In this document: in pieces, positions 18,160 through 26,004 of the stretch
How positions within the stretch are numbered: position 1 is the stretch's first letter
Layout: every line of letters starts with the position of its first letter
Source: an uncultured Bacteroidales bacterium
Lineage (GTDB): Bacteria; Bacteroidota; Bacteroidia; Bacteroidales; FEN-979
Length of the DNA: 64,000 bases
Reading direction: 5' to 3'
NCBI GenBank assembly: GCA_903903985.1
Contig: CAIVAT010000057.1
Location: forward strand, 62,001-126,000
Translations under genes and position numbers: made by a program
Notes under the pieces: generated by a model
What the model was told of the DNA's origin: nothing
What the model saw: only the letters and a program-made list of their open reading frames with translations
Database searches by the model: none

Positions 18160-19146
18160 TCACCCGTGGGCATACGTTTTTGCACTACTTTTCTTTCCGC
18201 CGCCGCGGAGGGAAACAGTCTTTGAAGCCATTCTGTGTTTAAAGGAGGTCACCGTGTTGCGGAACAGGATCGCCATCACGACCGTCATCAGTCCGCCCGG
18301 GATGGGGAGAATCGCGCCGGCGATGTTTGTAACGGAATTTACATTGACCCCACCCCTGATCACAGGAACCAGTTTTTCCGGGTCTGATTTCGACGGCACT
18401 TCCCTCACCAGGTTGGAATAGATGTCGATGATGCAAACACCCGGTTTCAGCCATTCCGGTTGAACATATTCCGGGGTCTTTGTCACTACCACCAGCACAT
18501 CGGCCCTTTTACAATGCTCCACCAGGTACATTGACTCCTTGTTAATAAAGGAAACGGCACAATCATCCGGTACAACCCGCGATGCTGCTGCCCTGACGAT
18601 CATTTTTGTCAGGGTATTCGATAAAAATCCATCGTCAAGCAGAAAAACCCATTCCTGGTCTTTCTGAGGATGAATCCCGGCCTCCCTGAACATTTCAAAC
18701 ATGGCTTCCGGCAAACACATCGGATATCGTGATGCCTGGATATCCGGGATCATCGTACCCATCATGTTCACGGGGTGGAAGCCTTCCACTTCTTTTTCAG
18801 GATCAATTTTATTGACGATCCGCACAGGATTCAGCTGGTCAGGCAGGGGCTGGAGCAGCACGATGGCATCAATGCTGTCGTTTTCATTCAATTTTTCGAT
18901 AACCGAAAACACCTCCTCTTCCGTCGAATCATTTGACAGGATTTGCGTAAATACCCGAAACCCCATGGCCTGAGCCATTTGAATATGCAGGGGAATGTTG
19001 TATTTTGCAAGCGGGACACATGAAAATCCAATGAATGCAATTCCTGGCGCCTCTTTGTAATTTGCCTGTAATTCAGCAACTTCCAACTTTACTTCGCTGA
19101 AAATCTTATCCTTGACTAAATCTCCCTTGATGATTTTTGTTTCCAT
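18160..19146 (-). CDS. FolD-like protein lacking the catalytic lysine
   Basis: 328 residues from the Met at 19146; the promoter at 19187-19217 supports this over the longer frame from 19176. It is related along its length to methylenetetrahydrofolate dehydrogenase/cyclohydrolase (METKIIKGD, KEVEGFHPVN, ILPIPGGL), a soluble one-carbon enzyme. A gap-free alignment from APG to GF with E. coli FolD, from memory, puts Asn at the active-site Tyr50 and His at the essential Lys54. The conserved Asp121 is Glu, PCTP reads MCLP, and the G-S-x-x-V-G nucleotide motif is absent. It is therefore a divergent or non-canonical member, possibly a pseudoenzyme. It heads the minus-strand block containing the Lgt-like fusion, 24 bp downstream. 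Confidence 0.7.
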   Translation of the reverse strand: METKIIKGDLVKDKIFSEVKLEVAELQANYKEAPGIAFIGFSCVPLAKYNIPLHIQMAQAMGFRVFTQILSNDSTEEEVFSVIEKLNENDSIDAIVLLQPLPDQLNPVRIVNKIDPEKEVEGFHPVNMMGTMIPDIQASRYPMCLPEAMFEMFREAGIHPQKDQEWVFLLDDGFLSNTLTKMIVRAAASRVVPDDCAVSFINKESMYLVEHCKRADVLVVVTKTPEYVQPEWLKPGVCIIDIYSNLVREVPSKSDPEKLVPVIRGGVNVNSVTNIAGAILPIPGGLMTVVMAILFRNTVTSFKHRMASKTVSLRGGGKKSSAKTYAHG

Positions 19147-19186
19147 GGTATCTGGTTTTATTGAAAGGTTTTGCACATTTTAAAAC

Positions 19187-19217
19187 CAAAATTACCCACG
19201 GTGGACACGCAGTCAAA
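19187..19217 (-). promoter_or_regulatory. Bacteroidota sigma-70 promoter for the FolD-led block
   Basis: On the minus strand, TTTG at 19217-19214 and TAATTTTG at 19194-19187 are separated by 19 nt, the canonical -33/-7 arrangement of Bacteroidota. Transcription would start near 19180, leaving a leader of about 35 nt before the ATG at 19146. Confidence 0.6.
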
Positions 19218-19387
19218 ATTGGTTCTCCCACAACAATGGAAAGGTTTTGCATTAAATCAGGAAAAGAAAGGAAAAGGGCCGCCATTTTGCAAAAAATCCA
19301 AACAGGTAATGACTTCAGTCCCTTTCTGACAGAAAACAAGAAAAAATTGGAACCGAAAATTGCTAATCGCAAATCGTAAATTCCTTC

Positions 19388-19395
19388 TACCTTTG
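19388..19395 (+). promoter_or_regulatory. Candidate -7 box for aspS
   Basis: TACCTTTG matches TAnnTTTG and lies 22 bp before the aspS ATG. No TTTG is seen at the expected -33 spacing. It sits beside a degenerate heptad stretch (gctaatcgcaaatcgtaa) at about 19362-19379. Confidence 0.45.
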
Positions 19396-19417
19396 CACTC
19401 CTTTAAACGCACAAACT

Positions 19418-21163
19418 ATGCTCCGAACACATACCTGCGGTGAACTGAACATGACCCATACAGGCATGGAAGTCACTTTATCCGGCTGGCTTCAGCGCTC
19501 ACGCGATATGGGCGGCCTTACCTTCATCGACCTGCGCGACCGCTACGGAATAACCCAACTGGTGTTTAACCTTGAAGCAAATACCGCTCTTTGTATGGAA
19601 GCACGCAAGCTGGGGCGGGAATTTGTGATTACAGCCAGGGGAAAAGTTGCCGAACGAAGCAATAAAAACCCGAAACTTTCCACGGGCGACGTCGAGATCA
19701 TTGTCGACAGTTTTACCGTGCTGAACGTCTCGAAAACGCCTCCTTTTACCATTGAAGACAACACCGATGGGGGTGAAGAGTTGCGCATGAAATACCGCTA
19801 TCTCGATCTGCGCCGGAGCGTGAACCGGAAAAACCTTGAACTGCGTCACCGGATGGGAATCGAAACCAGGAATTACCTGAATGGTCAGCATTTCCTTGAG
19901 ATTGAAACACCTTACATGATCAAGTCGACCCCCGAAGGTGCCCGCGATTTCGTAGTGCCCTCGCGGATGAATCCCGGTCAGTTTTACGCCCTGCCCCAGT
20001 CACCGCAAACATTCAAGCAACTGCTGATGGTCGCCGGATTTGACCGGTATTTCCAGATCGTCCGGTGTTTCCGGGATGAAGATCTGCGCGCCGACCGGCA
20101 GCCTGAATTCACCCAGATCGACTGCGAAATGGCTTTCGTCACCCAGGAAGATATTCTCAATACGTTCGAAGGCCTGGCCAAACACCTGTTTAAATCGGTA
20201 CTGAACGTCGAAATGGACGATTTTCCAAGGATGTCGTACGACCAGGCCATGAAGCTGTATGGCTCCGACAAACCGGACATCCGTTTTGGGATGATGTTCA
20301 CCGAGTTGAATGACCCGGCAAAGGGAAAGAACTTTAAACTGTTTGATGAGGCTGAACTGGTTGTAGGGATCAATGTCCCGGGGTGCAGCGAATATTCAAG
20401 AAAACAGCTTGATGAATTAACCGAATTCGTTAAAAAACCCCAGATTGGCGCCTCAGGATTGGTCTACATCCGTTACGCAATGGATGGATCACTGAAATCA
20501 TCTGTGGATAAATTCTATCCTGTTGAAGATTTGACCGCCATTGCCAGGAAATTCAATTCCAGCCCCGGCGACCTGATGCTGATCCTGGCAGGGAAAGCGG
20601 AAAAGACCCGTACCGCATTGGGTACGCTGCGCCTTGAAATGGGAAAACGCCTTGGCCTTTTCCGGCCCGGCGAGTTCAAACCTTTATGGGTCGTCGATTT
20701 CCCGCTTCTTGAATGGGATGAGGCCACCAACCGGTTTTATGCCAAACACCATCCGTTTACTTCACCGAAGCCGGAAGATATCCACCTGCTTGATACTGAT
20801 GCCAGCGCTGTTCGTGCAAATGCATACGACCTTGTCATCAATGGCACGGAAATCGGTGGCGGGTCTATCCGTATCCATAACAAGGATTTGCAAAAGAAAA
20901 TGTTCTCCGTACTGGGATTTTCAGATGAAGATGCGGCAGATCAGTTTGGTTTCCTGATGAATGCTTTCGAATATGGCGCTCCCCCTCACGGGGGGATCGC
21001 ATTCGGTTTCGACCGATGGTCGACCATCTTTGGCGGCGGAGAATCCATCCGCGATTATATCGCTTTCCCAAAGAACAACTCCGGCCGCGATGTGATGATC
21101 GATTCACCTTCTGCGATCAAAGAAGAACAATTGAAAGAACTGCAGATCAGGCTTGTGAAATAA
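19418..21163 (+). CDS. aspS: Aspartyl-tRNA synthetase
   Basis: 581 residues, the usual length for bacterial AspRS, which charges tRNA-Asp in the cytoplasm. An N-terminal OB-fold anticodon-binding domain spans about residues 1-105. The class II motifs follow: motif 1/2 region RYLDLRR and [18 protein letters not shown], and motif 3 GIAFGFDRW near the C-terminus. The bacterial GAD insertion lies between about residues 285 and 415, and the HHPFTSP segment is present. No unusual residues are seen. The gene is monocistronic, divergent from the FolD-like gene and convergent with the small lipoprotein gene 3 bp after its stop. Confidence 0.98.
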   Translation: MLRTHTCGELNMTHTGMEVTLSGWLQRSRDMGGLTFIDLRDRYGITQLVFNLEANTALCMEARKLGREFVITARGKVAERSNKNPKLSTGDVEIIVDSFTVLNVSKTPPFTIEDNTDGGEELRMKYRYLDLRRSVNRKNLELRHRMGIETRNYLNGQHFLEIETPYMIKSTPEGARDFVVPSRMNPGQFYALPQSPQTFKQLLMVAGFDRYFQIVRCFRDEDLRADRQPEFTQIDCEMAFVTQEDILNTFEGLAKHLFKSVLNVEMDDFPRMSYDQAMKLYGSDKPDIRFGMMFTELNDPAKGKNFKLFDEAELVVGINVPGCSEYSRKQLDELTEFVKKPQIGASGLVYIRYAMDGSLKSSVDKFYPVEDLTAIARKFNSSPGDLMLILAGKAEKTRTALGTLRLEMGKRLGLFRPGEFKPLWVVDFPLLEWDEATNRFYAKHHPFTSPKPEDIHLLDTDASAVRANAYDLVINGTEIGGGSIRIHNKDLQKKMFSVLGFSDEDAADQFGFLMNAFEYGAPPHGGIAFGFDRWSTIFGGGESIRDYIAFPKNNSGRDVMIDSPSAIKEEQLKELQIRLVK

Positions 21164-21166
21164 ATA

Positions 21167-21544
21167 CTATTTTGTGCCCTTTTCAAAAGCCTCCCGGTCC
21201 TCTTTTGAAAGGCCTTTGCAATCAAGCATCGATTCATTCAGGAATTTGCGGAACCTTTCGTTAAACTCCCTGTTATTGGTCTTGTCCCCATATTTTGTCT
21301 TGAATTGCTGATACAGGGCGGTCATTTCCGACTCGACTTTTTTATACTCCAGCTGCAATTTTTGTATGAGGAGAGAATCGTCCGGGTCGGCTGTCTGCAG
21401 GTTTTTCATGGCCTCCAGGCTTTTGCACATGACGCCGGCAATATTTTGTGCGTCTTTTTTCAACTCCTTGTTTTCATTACTGCACGCGGAAATACTGACG
21501 ATTCCGGCAATAATTATTAAATAGAAGAAGATCCTGGCTTTCAT
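21167..21544 (-). CDS. Small lipoprotein of unknown function
   Basis: 125 residues. A signal peptide with lipobox SISAC (Cys21) precedes a charged, helical region (KLQLEYKKVESEMTALYQQF) that may be coiled-coil. No family is recognised. The ATG overlaps the TGA of the upstream OmpA-family gene by 4 bp, so the two are almost certainly translationally coupled. A periplasmic partner role for the OmpA protein is an inference. Confidence 0.75.
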   Translation of the reverse strand: MKARIFFYLIIIAGIVSISACSNENKELKKDAQNIAGVMCKSLEAMKNLQTADPDDSLLIQKLQLEYKKVESEMTALYQQFKTKYGDKTNNREFNERFRKFLNESMLDCKGLSKEDREAFEKGTK

Positions 21545-22671
21545 AATTTGATAAATTCAACCCGGCGGTTATTGGCTTTGCCCTCGGGCGTTGTGTTGGG
21601 TGAAACAGGCTGCGATTCTCCCTTGCCATCCGTTTCCATGCGCGCGGCGTCGATGCCAAACTGTCCGGCCAATGCGGTTTTGACGGCAGCTGCCCGTTTT
21701 TTTGATAGTGCAAGGTTGGAAGATTCGTCTCCATCGCTGTCGGTGTGGCCGGTTATTTTAATCCTGATGGCAGGATTGTCCTTTAAAACTCCGGCTATCT
21801 CCTTCAGGGTTCCATATGATTCTGCTTTGATATTGTCGGAACCGGAGTCGAACGTGATGCCGCGTGTAACCAGTTTCCCTTCCGTCATCAACTTGTTGCG
21901 CATATCAGGAGCCCCGGCGGCAATGCGAAAGTTGCTTATAAAAGGCTGGTATCCTTCCATTTCACACGAGCCCAATGCAAAGCGTACGCGGTCAATCAAA
22001 ATGCCTTCGGGGAAAAACCGGGGTACATCATAAATCTTCACAGCGTCAACATACAGTCTCATTCGCTGCTTCTGTACAGAAACCGAGATACGTATTTTAT
22101 TGTTGTTGTGCTCGAAATAATAATTATTGTCCGTCGAATTCTCGATGCCGGCATAATTGCCTTCTTTCCAGTTGAAGATCGATATGGAATGTCCTTCAAG
22201 CCTGCAGGTTCCACCGCCCTCTCCCGGAACCAGGCCATCCATGGCCTCATCGGGGGTTGATTTGTACATGCCGATATCGATGCATCCGGGTTCCGTTTCA
22301 AAGCTGGCAACCAGGTCGAATTCAAAAGTGAAATTTTCAGGAAACCCTTTTCCGGTCTCCGGATAAAAGGTGCCTCCTGTCTTCATCTTAAGCCATTTAC
22401 CGGGCATTCCGCCCAATGTTACGACTTCTCCCGAACCATTTGTATTCCATCTGCCGGGAAAATCCCCGATATTTTCGCCGGAAAAATCATCAAAAAACAA
22501 CACCTTTTCACCCGGTACAAAATCAAACTTACTGAAAACCTGCAGGGAGGGCTCATTCTGCTGTTTACCCCCGGCATTGTCAGCGGTTTTTCCCGTTTCG
22601 TCTTCCTGGGCGGAGGCGACAGTTGAAATTGCAATCGAAAAAATGATGATCAAGGATTTTATCAAATTCAT
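21541..22671 (-). CDS. OmpA-family outer-membrane protein
   Basis: 376 residues. A signal peptide (SLIIIFSIAISTVASAQ) leads to a beta-sandwich region at residues about 45-255 that resembles a concanavalin/LamG-like carbohydrate-type fold (FFDDFSGENIGDFPGRWN). A C-terminal OmpA peptidoglycan-binding domain follows at about 265-376 (ITGHTDSDGDESSNLALSKKRA, NRRVEFIKL), with the conserved Asp and Arg residues that bind diaminopimelate. It probably anchors the outer membrane to the wall. It is the first gene of a two-gene operon with the small lipoprotein. Confidence 0.85.
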   Translation of the reverse strand: MNLIKSLIIIFSIAISTVASAQEDETGKTADNAGGKQQNEPSLQVFSKFDFVPGEKVLFFDDFSGENIGDFPGRWNTNGSGEVVTLGGMPGKWLKMKTGGTFYPETGKGFPENFTFEFDLVASFETEPGCIDIGMYKSTPDEAMDGLVPGEGGGTCRLEGHSISIFNWKEGNYAGIENSTDNNYYFEHNNNKIRISVSVQKQRMRLYVDAVKIYDVPRFFPEGILIDRVRFALGSCEMEGYQPFISNFRIAAGAPDMRNKLMTEGKLVTRGITFDSGSDNIKAESYGTLKEIAGVLKDNPAIRIKITGHTDSDGDESSNLALSKKRAAAVKTALAGQFGIDAARMETDGKGESQPVSPNTTPEGKANNRRVEFIKL

Positions 22672-22762
22672 GTGGATTTAACTTTAGGAGATTTTATTAA
22701 TTAGCTGATTTATTGATAAAAAGTTGATAAAAATACACAGAATTTCAAAGGAATGGGCAGGC

Positions 22763-23362
22763 TCATGCAATAATGTTTGAAATCCCGATCGTTTCTGTTT
22801 CTTCCGGGAACCGCATCGCGTTGATCAGCTGGCAACAGGTAAAGTTACAGAGGTCGTCCGTGTGGATATCCATTTCTTCAATGCTTCCTTCCGCCAGCAG
22901 CCGTTCGCGGCAGGTTCCTTTCAACAGTGGTTTCTCAGGGGTGAACCACGCCGTGCCATTATAAAAAATGATGTTCGACATGGAGGTATCGGTAATCAAT
23001 CCATTTTTAACAATTAAAATCTCATCACAGTCTCCCTTCATGGAAAGAAGGGTTTCCAGGAATGTACGGTCCATAAACTTGACATGATAATCGGCAAGGT
23101 CAGCATATACGATTTTCAGAGACCGGATGATCTTTCCTGAATAGGGGCTGAATGTAATGTCGTTAATCGCGGCTCCATACCTGATGTTACAATGCACGAT
23201 GCCTGTTGAAAATTCAGCCGGGACAACCAAAAGGTCATGCAATGCAATTGGATGGTTCCCAGGCCAGTACTCATTTCTGGCCATGTCCATTCGCCGTTGA
23301 TGCCATGAAAGATGAAGCGGTATTCCTTCTGCAATCCTGACAGTTTCAAACAAGGGGCACAT
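22763..23362 (-). CDS. pabC: Aminotransferase class IV, 4-amino-4-deoxychorismate lyase-like
   Basis: 199 residues of the fold-type IV PLP enzyme family, short but typical of the Bacteroidota PabC group. It is expected to convert aminodeoxychorismate to p-aminobenzoate and pyruvate in folate synthesis. Visible are FETVRIAEG at the N-terminus, a probable PLP Lys95 in YHVKFMDRT, and the DEILIVKNGLITDTSMSNI segment typical of the family. The start overlaps the end of pabB by 17 bp, indicating coupled translation. Because the upstream pabB frame is broken, coupling may be impaired. The assignment rests on family motifs plus the neighbour. Confidence 0.75.
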   Translation of the reverse strand: MCPLFETVRIAEGIPLHLSWHQRRMDMARNEYWPGNHPIALHDLLVVPAEFSTGIVHCNIRYGAAINDITFSPYSGKIIRSLKIVYADLADYHVKFMDRTFLETLLSMKGDCDEILIVKNGLITDTSMSNIIFYNGTAWFTPEKPLLKGTCRERLLAEGSIEEMDIHTDDLCNFTCCQLINAMRFPEETETIGISNIIA

Positions 23363-24337
23363 ATATTTTTTTTATCATTTCCCGGTATTCACTTTTTGCA
23401 TCGCTCAACGTCGTGATTCCACCGCCACTCTTATAGATAAGACCATCCGGTGTTTGTTCAATGAAACGGATAGAAACAGCCGTTGAAAGAAAATTCCCAT
23501 CGAAAAAACCAAATACCCCTGTATAAAAACCGCGATGGTACGACTCTGAATCCAGGATGATCTCAACAGTCCTTTTTTTCGGAGCACCGGTAACCGAACC
23601 CGCCGGCAGCAAGGCAAACAGGATTTCTCCAAGCCGTTCCCGGTAGTTAGCCGGCAGATCTCCGGTTATTTCTGAACTCATCTGCAGAAGGCCTCCCCGG
23701 TTGGTATGAATATAATCAATGTAACGAAACCTTGTAACGGTGACGTTGCAGGAAACCATTGACAAATCGTTACGGATCAGATCGACAATGGTGTTGTGTT
23801 CAAAAAGCTCCTTTTTATCATCCAATAATTTCTGTTCGGCACCCTGAATACCCGCATCGATGGTGCCTTTCATCGGGCAACCGGATATCTTGCCATTTCC
23901 GATACGTACGAATGGCTCCGGTGAAAATACCACAAAATGACCCGGTACAAACAGTTTATAAGGGGCAGCGCTGATGCTGAATATTTCTGACAATGACAAG
24001 GTTGAAGACAGCGGGGTTGGAAAAGTAAGGTTGAGCAGATATGTGTCACTTCTTTTAAGATGAGAGATGACCTTTTCAAATGCTTTTTTAAGGTTTGAAA
24101 ATCAACCGGAATAAAATTGAATTGTAACGGCTTATTTATCCAATTTCCAATTGTGTTTTTCCTTCCTTCTATATCATATTTTATTCCAATGATATCAGCC
24201 TCTTCAGGAGATAATACAAATCCTTTTTCACCATCGAAATTGATGGCAAATAAAAAAGATTGATTTCGTCCTGCAAACCAGTTCATTTTCCGGATGATTT
24301 CAGGACGGGATATGAACATCGTGCTTGGGTTGGTCAT
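23346..24337 (-). CDS. pabB: Aminodeoxychorismate synthase component I, frame-disrupted
   Basis: Two overlapping frames together encode one chorismate-binding enzyme of about 330 residues. Frame 0 runs from 24337 through residue 85. Shifting by -1 at 24083 gives the continuation AFEKVISHLKRSDTYLLNLT, then the PabB motifs GCPMKGTIDAG, GSVTGAPKK, TGVFGFFDG and GGGITTLSDAKSEYRE, to the stop at 23346. Without the shift the product ends at 23870 with unrelated residues. The break falls in A_AAA_AAG, so programmed -1 frameshifting, a one-base loss in an A-run, or a sequencing error could each explain it. PabB normally aminates chorismate with ammonia from PabA; the adjacent pabA is truncated. Confidence 0.8.
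24083..24089 (-). other. A_AAA_AAG slippery heptamer at the pabB frame break
   Basis: In frame 0 the minus strand reads TTA AAA AAG CAT. A -1 slip on this heptamer gives GCA TTT GAA, which restores the PabB frame exactly. I see no convincing upstream Shine-Dalgarno-like stimulator and no stable downstream stem, only a weak GTCA/TGAC pairing. Confidence 0.6.
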
Positions 24338-24345
24338 TGCATTTC

Positions 24346-24377
24346 AGTTGGTAAGTTGGTAAGTTAGTAAGTTGGCA
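24346..24377 (+). repeat. 8-bp tandem repeat between pabB and the pabA remnant
   Basis: Four head-to-tail 8-bp units (agttggta, agttggta, agttagta, agttggca). The last unit overlaps the first codons of the pabA remnant, and a TAA inside the array closes its frame upstream. Confidence 0.85.
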
Positions 24378-24638
24378 AGAGGACAAACCGACATCACCGA
24401 ATTTTATTATCTTTTTTTTAAAGAAATCCCTGATGACTCCATCGTGGGCCTCTATCATTCATGGGCTGTCGATCCCGCCAAACTTCCCGGATGCCTGGAA
24501 ACGCTTGCAATCACCCATGATGGAACCATCATGTCCCTGGCTCATCAAACCCTTCCCATCTGCGGCGTTCAATTCCATCCCGAATCGATTATAACAACAA
24601 CCGGAAAAAAATTGATCGAAAACTGGCTCGGTATTTAA
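24372..24638 (+). pseudogene. Truncated glutamine amidotransferase (pabA/trpG C-terminal part)
   Basis: 88 residues that match only the last part of a type 1 glutamine amidotransferase of the PabA/TrpG group: VGLYHSWAVD, GTIMSLAHQ, ICGVQFHPESI, then NWLGI at the end. His and Glu of the catalytic triad (HPE) are present, but the N-terminal half with the nucleophilic Cys is missing. The homology stops at the 8-bp tandem array at 24346-24377, where a TAA closes the frame, and the only start is a TTG. It is very probably non-functional, and would have supplied ammonia to the divergent pabB product. Confidence 0.8.
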
Positions 24639-24702
24639 CCCGCCTGTCCTCCCGTCCGCTCGTCCCCCCGTCTGCATGTTCCCCCGTTTACCAGACAATT
24701 CG

Positions 24703-24710
24703 TACCTTTG
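24703..24710 (+). promoter_or_regulatory. Candidate -7 box giving a near-leaderless mRNA
   Basis: TACCTTTG matches TAnnTTTG and ends only 4 bp before the ATG at 24715. Transcription would begin at about the start codon. This argues against the upstream ATG at 24676 as the translation start. Confidence 0.4.
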
Positions 24711-24714
24711 CAAT

Positions 24715-25950
24715 ATGCAAAAAATCGAAATCACTGCTCCGGTAGGTTCGTGGGAATCACTGACTGCGGCCATCCAGGCCGGGGCCGATTCGGTGTATTT
24801 CGGAGTCGGAGCGCTCAATATGCGCGCCAGGTCATCGGTTAATTTTACGTTGACCGACCTGAAAAAAATAACACGGATCTGCCGGAAACAAAACCTGAAA
24901 ACGTACCTCACCCTCAATACGGTCATTTATGACCGTGAATTAAAGGAGATGAAACGGATCATTGATTCTGCAAAAAAAAACGGTGTTACCGCAATCATTG
25001 CCTCCGATCATGCCGTAATCCAATATGCACGTTCCGTTGAAATGCCGGTTCATATGTCGACACAGACCAACATCACGAATCTCGAAGCAGTGAAATACTG
25101 GTCGCAGGTTGCCGATGTAATGGTCATAGCCAGGGAACTAAGCCTGGAGCAGGTTGCTAAAATTACCCGGGCCATCAGGAGGCAAAAAATCACGGGTCCT
25201 TCGGGAAATCTTGTACAGGTGGAAATTTTTGCTCACGGGGCTTTATGCATGGCGGTTTCCGGAAAATGTTACCTGAGCCTTGATCATTACAATGCCTCGG
25301 CAAACCGGGGTGCCTGCTATCAGCTCTGCCGGAGGCCATACCATGTTAGGGATACAGACACCGGTATTGAACTGGAAATTGACAATGAGTATATCATGTC
25401 ACCGAAAGACCTGTGCACCATAGGCTTCCTGGATGAAATTGTCAAAGCCGGCGTGTCTGTGCTGAAGATCGAGGGCCGTGGCCGCAGCCCCGAATATGTG
25501 CATACGGTGATGTCATGCTACCGCGAAGCGGCCGATGCGGTAATGGCGGGAAAATTTACCCGGGAATTGGCGGGGCATTTGACAGAACGCCTGAAAACTG
25601 TTTATAACCGCGGTTTCTGGGATGGTTATTACCTCGGAAGAAAAATGGGCGAGTGGGCGCAGGGACACGGCTCGGTGGCAACGCAATCAAAGGTATATGT
25701 CGGCAAGGTCACCAACTACTTTACAAAACTGAAGGTCGCCGAGATCAGGATGGAGTCGGGGCAGTTGAAACCCGGTGATCGTGTATTCATACAGGGGCCA
25801 AATACCGGGTCGATCGAACTGACCGTCCCTGAAATCCAGGTAGACCTTCAACCGGCTGAAAAAACCGTTAAAGGTGAACACTGCAGCATTTTCGTAAGTA
25901 CTTTTCTCCGCCGTGCCGACAAAGTTTATAAAATAATCCCCGGCAAATAA
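24715..25950 (+). CDS. Peptidase U32 family protein (tRNA/rRNA-hydroxylation type)
   Basis: 411 residues from the ATG at 24715, chosen because EITAPVGSWESLTAAIQAGADSVYFG is the normal family N-terminus. U32 proteins are TIM-barrel proteins; characterised bacterial members (RlhA, TrhP, UbiU/V) are involved in RNA or ubiquinone hydroxylation rather than proteolysis. The signature region EIFAHGALCMAVSGKCYLS is intact, and the Cys residues there and in GACYQLCRRP fit Fe-S cluster binding. A C-terminal beta-barrel-like domain starts near residue 320 (SKVYVGKVTNYF). The substrate cannot be assigned; the TrhP-like branch seems most likely from the C-terminal domain. It is a single gene beside the degraded pab locus. 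Confidence 0.88.
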   Translation: MQKIEITAPVGSWESLTAAIQAGADSVYFGVGALNMRARSSVNFTLTDLKKITRICRKQNLKTYLTLNTVIYDRELKEMKRIIDSAKKNGVTAIIASDHAVIQYARSVEMPVHMSTQTNITNLEAVKYWSQVADVMVIARELSLEQVAKITRAIRRQKITGPSGNLVQVEIFAHGALCMAVSGKCYLSLDHYNASANRGACYQLCRRPYHVRDTDTGIELEIDNEYIMSPKDLCTIGFLDEIVKAGVSVLKIEGRGRSPEYVHTVMSCYREAADAVMAGKFTRELAGHLTERLKTVYNRGFWDGYYLGRKMGEWAQGHGSVATQSKVYVGKVTNYFTKLKVAEIRMESGQLKPGDRVFIQGPNTGSIELTVPEIQVDLQPAEKTVKGEHCSIFVSTFLRRADKVYKIIPGK

Positions 25951-25969
25951 TACTACTTCAAACTTCGTT

Positions 25970-26004
25970 ATTCAATATTCAATATTCAATATTCGTTATT
26001 CAAT
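25970..26004 (+). repeat. Heptad repeat (attcaat)n
   Basis: Five 7-bp units (attcaat three times, attcgtt, attcaat) fill the 53-bp space between the U32 and PHP genes and run into the TTG start codon of the latter. Confidence 0.85.

Noticed and set aside
19137-19379. An 80-codon plus-strand frame between the FolD-like gene and aspS
   Set aside because: It covers the promoters of both genes, contains repeat-like sequence and has no protein signature.
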